Both the position numbers and the translations under genes were made by a program. 64,000 nt of DNA from assembly GCA_963573385.1 (NCBI GenBank), contig CAUYLG010026798.1, positions 168,513 to 232,512 on the forward strand, in the 5' to 3' direction. Source of the DNA: Cacajao melanocephalus. Lineage: Eukaryota; Chordata; Mammalia; Primates; Pitheciidae. The notes beneath the pieces were generated by a model that did not search any database, was not told the DNA's origin, and saw only the letters and a list, made by a program, of their open reading frames with translations. Shown piece by piece: positions 33,436-44,673 of this stretch (its first letter is position 1; every line of letters begins with the position of its first letter).

Positions 33436-35130
33436 GCCACCTGAATGACCACACCAAGATCAACTTAACTCCCTGGGCGACAAGGCCCTCAGCGCTGAGC
33501 GACACAAATGATGGAACCGTACATGTGATGTCATCACGGTAGCTTCACCCTTCTCCTTTCTTCTCTTCCCTGTGCATTGCACCTGACTCATCAAGTTCTA
33601 AATAACAGGCAGCTACCGAACCCATCATCGAGTGAAATAATATATTTGTAAAAGTGCTAAATCCTTGGGAAAATCTAGAATTTTCCCTGGAACAAAATTC
33701 AATAAATTCTCATTCCCTCATAAAATGGAATGTAAGAAGTAGCTCAAAGCGATCGTTAGGTTTTTGCTTTCTACATTAAAGTGTGGACTGATCCTTCTCA
33801 CTTGGCCTACAGCACAAAGTTAATAGGAAAAAGGAGGCACCACAGTGAGGACTCATGGATGTTTATCAGCACCTCCTAAAGAAATGAAGACACCCAGAGG
33901 GTCCTGCCCAGACCTGTGCTGCCTGGAACCAGGGTCCCAATGGGGATCATCATGGAAAATGCAGCCAGCACTTGTGCCCCATGGGGCCAGGCTGGGGGAA
34001 CAGGGGCCTGAGCCCTCCAGTGGAGGCTGAATGTGCAGGGCAGACGGTCTGCCATGTGGACCCACCTGGCTTGGACACTCCCACACCCACTCCAGCGGCT
34101 CAGCCTTCCCGGAATTGCTTCTCTTAATCTGTTTCCCATTCCTTTCCTTTTTAATCGAATCAGGCCTGACAGGATACACACTTCCAAATGAAATAAATCG
34201 TGGTATTTGAGGACTATTAGGCTTTTCACCTACCTCTGAAAAAAGTCTCTACAGAAACAAAAACAGAAACCCACGGAGGCTGGTTAGAGGAAGCAGCCCT
34301 TTCATTTCAGGGTGGTGCTGACAGCCGGGGCATCGATTTGCAGGGGCAGGGGAGGCACCACGGCCTCGGAGGGGCCTCTCTGTGGCCTGGGCCGGAGGTT
34401 GAGTGGAATGAATGGCTCGGTTATAAACTGGTTGGAATGAATCAATTGAGTTGAACAAAGAGAGGATCATGTGCTGGGAGAGTGGGAGCCAATAGGTTTA
34501 AAGGATGTGCACCTTGAAAACTACAGCCGCTGTAAGCTCTTGCAGTCATGAAACTGAAGAGCAGCTGATCTGCATGAAAGTGAACGGAGGCCGAGCAGCG
34601 GTTGGGTGATGAGAAACAAAGGCTGTGGGTGCTGATGGAGCACATCAATCTCCCAGGAGCAGCCAAACGCTCCCTCGTCACATGGGTAAGGAAACGCAGG
34701 GGGCCGTGCACGCGCTGGGCTGACAATTAGCTGATGCCGTGGCACACCCCAGCCTGTCTCTCCATGCAAGCATTATTTTGCTAATTAAGTTGTACACACT
34801 TTGAGGTCAAAGGCTCTTAGATTGTTTTATGGGGTGGGCACAAGAATAATAGAATATCACCTACGTTAATTAAGGATACTATTATAAGTAACATATCAAC
34901 ATTAACAAATGTTTATTGTTGACTTATCTAGCAAATGATCATTCCAAACAATAAATATGTTGAACTTTGACTTGTGACAGTTTCAGCTAACTAATCGCGG
35001 TCAAAGTCTAAAATGAAGAAATTACATTTCTAACACGTTATTTGTATCCTACGGCTACCTCCCAGCTGCAGGCAGCACAACGAAAGCGTGAGACTGAGTC
35101 CCTCTCGCCTCCCATGGGGTCATGACGTGG

Positions 35131-35131
<1 letters not shown>
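33436..35131. other. Unique DNA, no gene recognised
   Basis: Repeat-free apart from the motif block at 34720-35020. GC-rich frames at 33845-34180 on both strands overlap each other and have no recognisable domain. Confidence 0.5.
34720..35020. promoter_or_regulatory. Candidate conserved non-coding/enhancer-like block
   Basis: Includes 'gacaattagctgatg' (from 34721), 'gctaattaag' (34780-34789), 'gttaattaag' (34865-34874), a nuclear-receptor-like 'gaggtcaaagg' (from 34803) and 'aactaatcgcggtcaaag' (from 34990). The block is repeat-free and AT-rich. The motif combination resembles homeodomain-rich developmental enhancers. This is motif evidence only. Confidence 0.3.
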
Positions 35132-35168
<37 letters not shown>

Positions 35169-35449
35169 AGATGGAGTCTCTCTCTGTCGCCCAGGCTGGA
35201 GTGCAGTGGTGTGATTGGCTCCCTGCAACCTCTGCCTCCGGGGTTCAAATAATTATCCTGCCTCAGCCTCCCAAGAAGCTGGGATTACTGGTGCATGCCA
35301 CCACACCTGGCTGATTTTTGTATGTTTAGTAGAGACAGGGGTTTCACCATCTTGGTCAGGCTGGTCTCAAACTTCTTGAACTCAGGTGATCCACCCACCT
35401 TGGCCTCCCAAAGTGCTGGGTTTACAGGTGTGAGCCACCATGCCTGGCC
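35132..35449 (-). mobile_element. Alu, full length, minus strand, 36-T tail (AluS-like)
   Basis: Starts with a 36-base T run, then 'gagatggagtctctctctgt', 'caggctggagtgcagtggtg', 'cctcagcctcccaagaagct', the linker 'tttttgtatgtttagtagag', 'ctcaggtgatccacccacct' and 'aaagtgctgggtttacaggt'. The likely target-site duplication is 'catgacgtggc' (35121-35131) and 'catgacattgc' (35449-35459), with two mismatches. Confidence 0.97.
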
Positions 35450-35459
35450 ATGACATTGC

Positions 35460-37134
35460 TCTGGTAGAGTCTCCAGAGGCAGCTTCTCCTCCATGCCTAA
35501 GTAGAGGAGGAGTTTCCGGTTTTGAGTCATCTCTTAAATATGACCACTAATTGCCTATTCTTCCACAGCTATCTTTGGGACTTGATTGGATCCCGAAGCT
35601 AACATAATAATAAAGCTGCTATCCAAAACTCTCAGACTTAAACTCTGGGACCACCAAAACCACCTCATCATTCTCTTTGAGTGATTTTATAAGAGATTAA
35701 AGTTACGCATTTCATTCAAAAATGAATTTTTAATATAAATGCATTAAATTATTTAAATAATCATATATTTTTCTCTGAAAAAAACTGAGAACAGGATTTT
35801 CCTGCCAAGAGTGTAAGGACCCCTGGCGGGGGGTGGGCAAAGCTGGTGACAGCCCAGCCGTGGGTTGTGACGGGGATGAGGGGCCGGCAGGGGGGGTCAG
35901 GTGAAACAGAAGTCTCACCCTTGCTGAGGGGGAAATGCCACCCACCCTGTGCTCCCACTGCTTTCCAGATTAATGAAGTTCGAATAGGAAAATATTAAAG
36001 TTGCCAGTGCGTATACAGTGACAGTTCTAAACAGAGCAGCTTAAATGTTTGCTTGTCACATATGCCTTTCGATTCACAGCCTAGTTTTAAAGGCTCTGAG
36101 CAGATGGCACTTTGCTTATAATATCATTTATCTTCAAATATAGGGTAAAGGGATGCCTCAAAACATGATTATTTTAAGTAAAACAACATAACCAAAAAGA
36201 AATCTTCGTGCCGTTCTGTTGTCTGGGCAGGAGGATGTGAGGGAGCTGCGGTCAGTGCTGATTCAGATTTGTGGACATAAACAGCCAGTGGGGGCCTGGC
36301 GGGTCCAGTCCTGGTGAAGCCTGTGGGTGGTTCTGACCACCCTGTCCCACCACCAGCCTCACACCTCCAGGCACGCTCAGCCTGGCTGCACCCTTGGCCA
36401 GGGATGGGACCCTAGTGGGAGCTGTGGCCTTGGGCAGGGCTGGGCAGGGTCAGGGACATCCTTGTTGCTGCCCTGACCTCTCCTGCTGTTCCCTGACCTG
36501 GTTCAGGTGGGTCCTACTTGGAGCTCCGGACCTTGGGCTGGGCAGCAAAGGGCTGGAGATCCTGAACTGCCGTTCTTCCAGACAACACTCAGGGACGGCT
36601 CCGAGGGCAGGTGCGTTTCTCTGAGACCTGCACCCATGGAAACGGAATGTACACTAGGGCCTGGAAAACATCCCTGTGTCTGGAGAGCAGCAGGCCCAGT
36701 GGGGTCCCTCCTACCCTAAACCCCTGGCCTCCTGACCCTCAGGTCACACACACTCAGCACCCATCCACCCCCCTCCTGCCAAAAATAGAAAAATAACTAA
36801 GGGCGATTGCTCATTAAACATGAAGGGAACTCCTAGTGTACTGGCTCGGTCTGAGAGGGGAATGGTGACTTAGGTTAGCACTGACTCAACCCCGACCCTG
36901 CCTCATCACTGACATCACGATGCCTTTTATACGCCCTCCTGGTTTTTCTACTCCTGCTACCTAAGCTGAGAGAGGGAGAGCTCTTTCAAAACATTTTAAA
37001 GTAAAAAAGTAGTAATGATTACAAACTAAAACATTTTCACAAAGAATACAATTGTATATATTGGAAAATAAGTCATGTTACTTCTTCAGTGCCTTTTGCA
37101 GGTGATCAGTGACTATCTGAGGCTGGTGATGCAG
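35460..37134. other. Unique DNA, no gene recognised
   Basis: AT-rich from 35690 to 35800 and again from 35990 to 36200, GC-rich between 36230 and 36780. No transposon or exon recognised. Confidence 0.5.
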
Positions 37135-37560
37135 TGCAGGGGTAAGAGAATTTCCCAAGATGGTTGTCAGTAACGAAAGGCAGATTTATTAGAGAAAGTA
37201 GGAAAATATATTGCAGGAAAGCAACGAGCAGGTCAGCAAGAGAGGAGCTGGCTGCCAGGGACAAAGGCTTACTGGGGATTTTATAGGACGGTGCTTGTAC
37301 CAGAGACAGCTACAAGCATTGCTGATGATGGCCAGGCTGCCGTGAGCTACCCTGCATTTTTCTATCAGCTGAGGCATCTGATGATACATCAAATTGTTTG
37401 ATGATAAACTTGGCACGGAAGATTGTAGTGATGTGAGTTATCTGCACAGGAGCCCTGGACCATGAAGAAAGGCAGACTTAGAGTTTATCTGCTTCTTCTT
37501 TCTCTTATCCTTGGTCCCACCAGCCTGACTCGTTTTCCCTAATTAGGCCTCCATAGTACC
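37135..37560 (-). mobile_element. Possible LTR of an endogenous retrovirus (antisense)
   Basis: The plus strand begins 'cccaagatggttgtcagtaa' then 'aggcagatttattagagaa', continues with 'ggggattttataggacggtg', and ends 'cttggtcccaccagcctgac', 'ttttccctaattaggcctcc'. A reversed polyadenylation signal (tttatt) near one end followed by long non-coding sequence is the usual look of an antisense LTR. No internal retroviral sequence is adjacent. Family not assigned. Confidence 0.4.
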
Positions 37561-37699
37561 CCTTAACCCAGACCCAAGATCAATAATGTCTGTGTGTCCC
37601 TCTCTGTGGTTCTTTACACACATAGGGGCATCTGTATTCACGTGATGTTTGAATAAACAGACATCACTACAATACCCTCAGCAACGTGTCTTAGAGAGC

Positions 37700-38000
37700 A
37701 TCTACCTCGTAGACCTGCCTAAGGTTTTATGTGGACACAAAGTATTCCGTTGTGATGGTGCCCCGCAGTTCACCTAACTTGACGGGCATTCAGGATGTCC
37801 GCAGCAAGTTTTGCTCTCCAGAAATGCTGCAATGAACATCCTTGTTCAAAATCCAATTTGCTGCCTGTACACACGTGTGTACAAATGTATGAGCTGTTTG
37901 CTAAGATGGACTTGTTGGGCTAGAACTACACGGATTTCAGAATTTGATAGTGTTAGATTGCTCACCACATAGCAATCGCCTCTACAGTTAGGTAGGTGTC
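37700..38000 (-). mobile_element. Diverged L1 fragment (antisense)
   Basis: 'caaagtattccgttgtgatg', 'gcattcaggatgtccgcag', 'gaaatgctgcaatgaacatc', 'cttgttgggctagaactaca' and 'aatttgatagtgttagattg' follow, in order, the reverse-complemented 3' part of old L1 ORF2 ('tattccattgtatgg', 'gggcatttgggttg', 'aatgctgcaatgaacat', 'attgctgggtcaaa', 'ttttgatagatattgcc'). Heavily decayed. Confidence 0.5.
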
Positions 38001-38640
38001 TCTGAGAGATTTTAAAAATAATACAATTGATGACTCCACTATTAAAGAAGCGATGATTTCAGAAAGAAAGAAATGTGTTTTTTTTTAAGACTGTTTACTG
38101 AAGTCTTTGCTAACATCAAGAAATTGCTATGGAAAGAAAACAAAGCAGTGCACATTAAGGTGCTGGCTACTCTTGGTCAAAAGTCACTATCAAAAAGCCA
38201 AATGAAATCAGAGATGAGTTTCCACTGTGAATTTGCAGCTAATGCCACAGGGCTGTGCGGCTCCTGTTCCTCAGCTTGTAGGAGTGCGTGCTCAGTTGAA
38301 GTTCCACGATATTTTCTTGCACAAGACACAGTAACAGAAAGCCTTGTTATGATACCTAATTAAATGTGAACAAGCCGTTTTGGACGTTAGCAACTTATGA
38401 CATATCTGCTTCCGTATATTAAATACAAGTTGTCATGTGCGGGTGTGGAATTGCTGATCCGAAGCTTTTCTGTTAAGAAATAAAAACTCTGCATTTTGTC
38501 AGACAGGGTGGTGAGTGTGGGGTCCCAAGAAGGGAGCCGTGGAGCTCTGAATACTGATAATGATGCAGTGACAGACATCAGAATTCCAGAGGTGGATACT
38601 CATTACCAGTCCTTCTACGGTGCAAGGACAGTCCTTCTAC
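38001..38640. other. Unique DNA, no gene recognised
   Basis: No element recognised. A 12-bp word 'cagtccttctac' is doubled at 38607 and 38629, directly before the dispersed 54-nt repeat. Confidence 0.5.
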
Positions 38641-38694
38641 AGGTCAGGACACACTCCGTGACATGCACGGCACATCTCACCTGCAGTGTTTAAT
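38641..38694 (+). repeat. Dispersed 54-nt repeat, copy 1
   Basis: Starts 'aggtcaggacacactccgtg'. Its first 41 bases are identical to copy 2 at 39429-39482, and over 54 bases there are two substitutions. A more diverged third copy is at 39503-39545. I do not recognise the family. Confidence 0.9.
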
Positions 38695-39061
38695 CCGCAG
38701 GGGTTCTTGAGGGCTGGTGAAAAATAACTGGAAGGAGAGAGAGGCAGGCGGGAGGGAGAGGAAAGCAGCCCTGCCCTCCTCCTTGCTCTGGCCTGTCCCA
38801 TGCTGGGGAGCATGCCCTGCTTCACACACCCCACATGGAGGAAGCCCAAGGCCCACTGGCCGCACCTCCTGGATGTCTTCCATGATCCCCCTGGGCCAGC
38901 CCTTCCTATCACCCCCTCCCCAATCTGCAGGCATGCACACTGTCATCTGGCTCAGCCAGGTCTCCCAGATGCTCCTCCCTATTCTTGCACCTTGACTGTC
39001 CTTTCTCGCAGGGCCACTGCGGATCTCATCATAGTGCACATCTATCTCTGTGAGGTAAGCT
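38695..39061. other. Unique DNA, no gene recognised
   Basis: GC-rich, with a GA-rich opening at 38720-38770. Nothing recognised. Confidence 0.45.
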
Positions 39062-39322
39062 GAGGTGGGCCTTCATCCCATAGGACCGGGGTCCTGACCA
39101 GAAAAGGGGACTGTGGCGTAGACACACACAGAGGGATGACCCTGTGAGGACACCAGGAGAAGACGCCTTCTACGAGCCCAGGAGACATGCCTCAGGAGAA
39201 ACCAAACGTGATGACATCTTGACCTTGGACTTCCAGCCTCCAGGACTGTGAGAAAATGCATTTGCGACGGTTAAGCTGCCTGGTCTGTGGCCTTTCGTTA
39301 TGACAGCCCCAGAAAATGAACA
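39062..39322 (+). mobile_element. MaLR-type (MLT1-like) LTR, 3' portion, plus strand
   Basis: 'gaggtgggccttcatcccat', 'aggaccggggtcctgaccag', 'acacacagagggatgaccct', 'gtgaggacaccaggagaaga', 'cctcaggagaaacc', 'cttggacttccagcctccag', 'gactgtgagaaaatgcattt' and 'gttatgacagccccagaaaa' occur in exactly the order of the downstream half of ERVL-MaLR LTRs ('ggtgtccttataagaaga', 'tgtgaggacacagggagaag', 'ttggacttccagcctccagaac', 'tgtgagaaaataaatttc', 'ttgttatggcagcc'). Its poly-A signal region is decayed to 'aaaatgcattt'. Confidence 0.8.
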
Positions 39323-39428
39323 CAGTGGCTCTTTACTCCTGGAACAATCTCATTTCTTGTGCCTCAGAGTCTGTGTCCTTGTTCTTTGTGCTTAAAACTG
39401 TGTCATCCAAGTGGAGACTACCGGCCAC

Positions 39429-39482
39429 AGGTCAGGACACACTCCGTGACATGCACGGCACATCTCACCTTCAGCGTTTAAT
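39429..39482 (+). repeat. Dispersed 54-nt repeat, copy 2
   Basis: Near-identical to 38641-38694 (two substitutions near its end). It sits about 105 bp beyond the 3' end of the MaLR LTR. Confidence 0.9.
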
Positions 39483-39502
39483 TCTGACGACATGTCAGCC
39501 AA

Positions 39503-39545
39503 AGGCCAGGACACACTCCATGATACACTCAGCACATCTCACATA
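39503..39545 (+). repeat. Dispersed 54-nt repeat, copy 3 (diverged)
   Basis: 'aggccaggacacactccatg' then 'atacactcagcacatctcac'. Clearly related to copies 1 and 2 but with several substitutions. Spacing to copy 2 is 74 bp, so copies 2 and 3 form a tandem pair. Confidence 0.8.
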
Positions 39546-40554
39546 AAAGTGTCACATGGACATTTAAAATTCTCGGTAGAGCATCCTTTCCTTCTGATGT
39601 AGCTTTCTTCAACCTGTGATGTTGGTCAATTTGTGCAGGAATTTCCCCCTGGTATTTGTTTAAATGCCCCCAGAAACTGGTCAGGAAGGAAGGGGTCTGA
39701 CGGGAATGCAGACAGCCTTAGCTGGGGGGACGTCGCCGGGAGCCGGAGTCCACAGAGTCATCTGTCCTCGGGCCACTTCAGATTCAGCCTGCGTGGACAA
39801 GCAGGAGCGTCCATAGCATTGAGGCCTTTGTCCCAAATTCAGTAGTGACAGTTTTGTGTTCAAGGCATAGAATGGTATGGGAAGGCTGGCAGGCTACTCA
39901 CTGGGCGTTTCCATAGCCAGTGAAGGGGAGGAACTGGGGGTCCAAATCCACGGATCGGACACTTGATATGTTCACAATCAACTGGACTGCTAACAAAGTC
40001 TATCTAAAGTAAACACCTTCTCTGCTTGGCTCCTGAAGGGCTACAAACATTTTTTCTAAAAACAAAAAAGAAATGAATGAATGAATGTCATCGATAACAG
40101 CACAGTGGACTCTCAGGATAAAAACGGCCAAAATATGTGCTAGGGTGCATCCAGGACAGCATGGAAGTCTTCTGATCTCAAGGTTCTGTGTTAGTTAGGC
40201 TATTCTAGTTAGTATGCCTCATAAGACGTGCAGACCTATTCATGCACAAACTTCTGGGCTCACAGAGCTGGGTTTAATAGCTCCTGTGTCTCTTCCAGCC
40301 TCTCTCCAGTCCCGGGCCTTCCTATCCTCCAGGTGCTAGTCCTGAAACCTTGAGTTCTGGAAGACTCTTCCCTCTCCAGAAGGAGGGATTTGATATCACT
40401 TACTCGTGAGGGAACTCATCAGCACACACGCGCCAACTCCCTCAGGTGTTTCTAAGCCTTTTATCTCTAATTACGGAACAAACGGCTTTGTCTACTGTTG
40501 AAGGCTGTGAGGGCCCCGAGGAGAGGAAAAGCCAGGGATTTCTGACCTGCAAGG

Positions 40555-40660
40555 GGTCTTGGCAACAATCCCTACCCAGCTCTTCATTTTCCAGATGAGC
40601 AAAAGCTGAGTCTGGGGAGACTAGGACTTGTCAAGGCCACCATGTCTAGCCTTGAGGGCA
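40555..40660 (-). mobile_element. Possible MIR fragment (antisense)
   Basis: 'ctcttcattttccagatgag', 'caaaagctgagtctggggag' and 'aggacttgtcaaggccacca' follow the antisense MIR order ('ccattttacagatgag', 'gaaactgaggctcagag', 'acttgcccaaggtcac'). Confidence 0.5.
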
Positions 40661-41883
40661 AACCACTTGGCTATTGTGCGACGGTCAAGGTGGGTGAGGA
40701 GGCCTGGAGACTGCAAAACAGGACCACAAACCACCTCCTGGAGCTCTTTCATCTTCTCTTTCTCATTTTTGTCATTGTCTCCATATAGTAAAGGGATAAA
40801 AATATAACTCAAAACAATAATCTGAGATACAAAGTAGATTATTTTTCTTATCGGATATAATTTAGAATTACTTCTTTTCAAAACAACCTGTGATATTGTT
40901 TTTCAAGACAATTTAATGGCAAACTCACAGATGATAAAATTCGTACGAAAGATGCCAAAATTCATTCATTTTTAATATATTTGACTCTTCCAACCATAGC
41001 TACAAATGTGTCAGCTTCAATATAGTAATACTGCCTTCTTTACAATACTAACCTGAGACTCACTGCAGAAGCAAAGAAGGAAAAAGGTTAAATTAAATGA
41101 AAAATTACTTTAAATTTATATGGTAGTTGTATTGAGGAAATAAAACAAAAATAATGCATTTCTTGAAATTTCCTTTAAAGAATGAATTACGGAATTGCAT
41201 AGTGTCTCTTGTGGACAGGGAGGTGGCCATACAGGAATACTGTCCCACTCCACAGGGTTTCCCAAAGTATGCACCATGGAACACCAGCTCCTTGGAATGG
41301 CAGTGGGCATTGCACAGAGAAATGATTCTTCAGCCAAAAACCCTCAGGAAAACCTAAACCTTCCTCTACTAATCAATTTCTTGGAGCCTTTAATATTTTA
41401 ATCTGATGTTATATATCTTGTTTGGGTTTGTCATATAAATTTCCTTTTTTTGATTATTTTTAGAACACTTATCATTTTGTTCAGATTTAATTCCAAAGAG
41501 TATTTCTCAAACCATATTCTGTACACTTTTACTACATGTATTCTTTACATGGAAATATAGATTAAGCATCATGTCTTGCTGTGAAATTGAAAGCTTTTGA
41601 AATTCATGCTTAAAATAGCAAACTGTTTCATATATTAATTGAAGTAATGTGCTATGTAGCGAATTCATTCTCTTGCAAACTGGCAGGTAGAAAACATAAT
41701 CTCTTCTGAGGCTCACTGGAGCCTACACAATGTGTATGCCTGTTCTGTGTCCTGGACGCTGATTTTTCTCTCTTACTTGGTCTTTAATTGAACACAGGTC
41801 AGGCCTTTAAAACTGTACATGCATGACCCATAACCAGTTGCACTTTCTCCCACTAAGAATGTGTGTGAGCGACGTGTGCGGGA

Positions 41884-41956
41884 GACAAAGGCAACGACCA
41901 CATTCCGGGGGATGCGTGGGGGACAAACGCAACAGCCACATTCCAGGGAATGGTGG
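41884..41956. repeat. 38-bp tandem duplication
   Basis: 'gacaaaggcaacgaccacat' at 41884 recurs as 'gacaaacgcaacagccacat' at 41922, both followed by 'tcc' and a G/A-rich linker. Confidence 0.85.
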
Positions 41957-42936
41957 ATCGGACTTGCCTTATTCTCAGTCAGTATCTAGAATCATTACCA
42001 ATCAACACCCCAATCGATCAATCCTATCGAAGAGATTCTGAAATGAAACTAAAAGTAAGGTACATTTGAGACGATTAGAGAAATGGGTCAAGCATATTTA
42101 CGTCTTTTAGCCCAGGTTTTGTGAGCAGCAGGAACGGGACAGGCTCAGAGCTGAGGGAGGGAGGGTCATGGGCTTCAGGATGAGCAGACGTCCCAGGGTA
42201 GGGATGGGGTCTTCATGCCACACAGCAAAGGTGAGGCCTGTGGGTGGGAAGCAGATGTGGCCCCGAGCCACGTGCATCCTGGAGCTCCGTTTCATGTGAA
42301 GCCACCGCGTGTAAGGTGACACAGCTCCACACCTGCATGGGGAGGGAGTCCTTGCCATGAGTTCTCAGGGCAGTTGGGATGAACAGAGATGTGTGGGTCA
42401 TGGGCCCCCAGTACCAGACATGCCTCCTCCTGGGTTTTGTGCAGCAAGAACAGAAGTCTGCAATGAGAGTGTCCGTTTAGCAGATGGTTCCCTCACCGCC
42501 AGCAGCCTCGGGCAGTCAGGTCACTTCTTGTAGCCTCTGTTTCTGTACCCACAAAAACAGACGCCAGCTGCCCTGCGTAGCGAGTGAGGATACACTTCCT
42601 CCTGGAAAGAATGGGCTCTGCAGAACCACCCAGCCCCACCGTGGACTCTGAGCACCCTCTCACCAGTGGCGCAGCTAAGAGCAGAGTGTCCCCAAGCCTC
42701 AGCTGTTCTCAGCATTGACAAGGTCACACAGCAAGGAGCAGAGCTCACATCAGATGCTCAGTAGTGACCATTTTCTTCCTTCTACTGCAAACTATCCACT
42801 TTAGGGGTCATTACCATTGATTCAGTCACTAATTTATTCATTAGGAGCTTATTAAACAATCTCTAAATATGTGTAGACAGTGAGAGTGCTATAGAAATAA
42901 AGAGGCAGAGGCAAAGAGCAGGAGCAAAGATCCATG

Positions 42937-43955
42937 TGTAGTTGTGTGTGTGCATGTATACACAGAAACATGCATGTATGTGTAGGTGTGCATGCACATG
43001 TACACACAGAAACATGCATGCACATGTGAGCATATGTGTGCATGTATACATGAAAACATGCATGTTTGAGTGTGTGCATGTATACATGGAAACATTCATG
43101 TATGTGTAGGTGTCTGTGAATGTGCAAACATGTGGGTGCATGTGTGTATACACATCTGTGCATGTGTGACAGAATGCATGCATGGGTATGTGTGTGTGTG
43201 CAATGCATGTGCGTGAGGGTGCATATGTGCAGATGAGAAAGTGTGTGAATGTGTGCATGTGTGTGCCTCTGGGGGGGTGTGAGAACGTGTGTGCATGTAC
43301 GTGTATATGCATGTGTAGGTGCATGCAAGTGGGTGCATGTGTGTATATATGCACGCACATGTGTTTGAGAGTGCATGCATGTGTATGTGTGTATGTGTGC
43401 ACACATGCTTGTACATGAGGGCACATGTGTGGATGTGAATGATCATGAAAGTGTATATGTGCATGCCTGTGTGGGATGCACATGTGTACATCAGGGAGTA
43501 TGTGTGTGCATGTATGTGTGGGGTGTGCCTGTGTGGGATGCGCATGTGTATGTGAGGGAGTGTGTGTGTGCATGTGTGTGGGGTGCGCCTGTGTGTATGC
43601 ATGTATGTGCACACATATGCATGCACACACATGTATGTGTGCATGTCTGTGTGCATATGTGCAGCACACATGTCCATGTGTGCATGTAGCGTTTCACATG
43701 TATATTGTATACACACATATTTGCATGTGCACATCTGTATGTGCACATATGCATGTATGTGTGCCACATGCTTATATGCCTGTGTAGATGCATGCACGCT
43801 TGTGTTTGTGTGTGCACACATGTATTGTGTATGCATGTGCCTATGCTTGTGTTTGTGTATATGTGTATGTGTGTGCACATGTGTTGTGCTTTGTGTTTAT
43901 GTGTGCACATGTTTTGTGTTCATGTGCATTCTGTGTGCGTGTGTGGAGGTGGTGG
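42937..43955. repeat. 1-kb TG/CATG-rich alternating purine-pyrimidine tract
   Basis: Nearly continuous 'tgtgtgcatgtatacacaga', 'acatgcatgtatgtgtgggt' type sequence. Within it an approximately 61-bp unit, 'gcctgtgtgggatgc(a/g)catgtg' plus 'gggagt(a/g)tgtgtgtgc', starts at 43465, 43527 and 43587. Alternating RY sequence can form Z-DNA. The absence of stops produces minus-strand frames up to 268 codons rich in His, Thr, Cys and Met, which are artefacts of composition. Confidence 0.95.
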
Positions 43956-44443
43956 CTGAGGTGACAGACTTTACATAGAAATACACACATACTTATGTCT
44001 AGTAAAATGGTGGAAATTATATACGATTTCTCCTGTGTTTTTACTTTGGTAGTGACAATATTTATGCTTTAAGCAGCCTTTTACTTCAGGCCCCGTCCCT
44101 GACTCTCTGATTAAAGGCCTTGTCCAATTGCTTTGCCCTCTGAGGGTGTCAGCAGAGGTGGTGGACATTCAGGCTGGGAGCTGCATCCTGTTGAACTCCC
44201 AGAGTCCAGTGGACCTGCCCACCTGGAAGGGCTGAGCCTCCACAGAGAAAAAGATGCTTGTCAGGCCTGCCCAGGATCTGGGTCCCAGGTGGCAGCCTCC
44301 TCCTGCAGGGCGTTCTGCTCGGGACCCGGGACCTGGGGCCGAACTGCAAAGAGGCTGGAGGCAGCGACAAGGTGGGTGCAGCCAGCCCTCGACCGTCCTG
44401 ACCCTGTGCTCCCTCCCTTGGTCCCAGCCCCCACCAGCTTCGA
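43956..44443. other. Unique DNA, no gene recognised
   Basis: GC-rich from 44130. Overlapping frames on both strands have no recognisable domain. Confidence 0.5.
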
Positions 44444-44673
44444 GAGCAAGCTTGTCTAGCCTGCAGCCTGTGGGCCACATGCAGCCCAGGATGGCTCAGA
44501 ATGTCCAACCCAAATTCATAAACTTTCTTAAAACATTGTGAGACTATTTTGTGATTTCTTTTTAGCTTATCAGCTATCATTAGTGTTAGTTTATTTTATG
44601 AGTGGCCCAAGACGGTTCTTCTTTTTCTGATGTGGCCCAGGGAAGCCAAAAGATCAGACACCCCAGATCTAAA
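44444..44673 (+). mobile_element. hAT-type DNA-transposon fossil (non-autonomous)
   Basis: 'gagcaagcttgtctagcctg', 'gggccacatgcagcccagga', 'tggctcagaatgtccaaccc', 'aaactttcttaaaacattgt', 'ttagcttatcagctatcatt', 'gagtggcccaagacggttct' and 'tgtggcccagggaagccaaa', ending 'agatcagacacccc'. This is an abundant mammalian repeat of about 220 bp with subterminal inverted 'gtgtccaa' ends, recognisable by the 'ggcccaggatggct' and 'gtggcccagggaagcc' words. I recognise the repeat but do not assert its catalogue name. Confidence 0.75.

Larger units (their letters stand above)
39546..42936. other. Mostly unique DNA, no gene recognised
   Basis: About 3.4 kb. It contains a MIR-like remnant at 40555-40660 and a 38-bp duplication at 41884-41956 (both listed). 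The AT-rich part at 40850-41700 has 'gggtttcccaaagtatgcac' (from 41257) and 'gagtatttctcaaaccatat' (from 41498), weakly reminiscent of hAT-transposon ends. No exon is supported. Confidence 0.45.

Noticed and set aside
41257..41530. Possible hAT transposon ends ('gggtttcccaaagtatg' and 'gagtatttctcaaacc')
   Set aside because: The two words are in direct, not inverted, orientation and the sequence between them does not match a family I can recognise.
42852..43910. Minus- and plus-strand open frames up to 268 codons in the TG/CATG tract
   Set aside because: Translations are His/Thr/Cys/Met or Val/Cys low complexity produced by alternating TG/CA sequence, which lacks stop codons in several frames at once.
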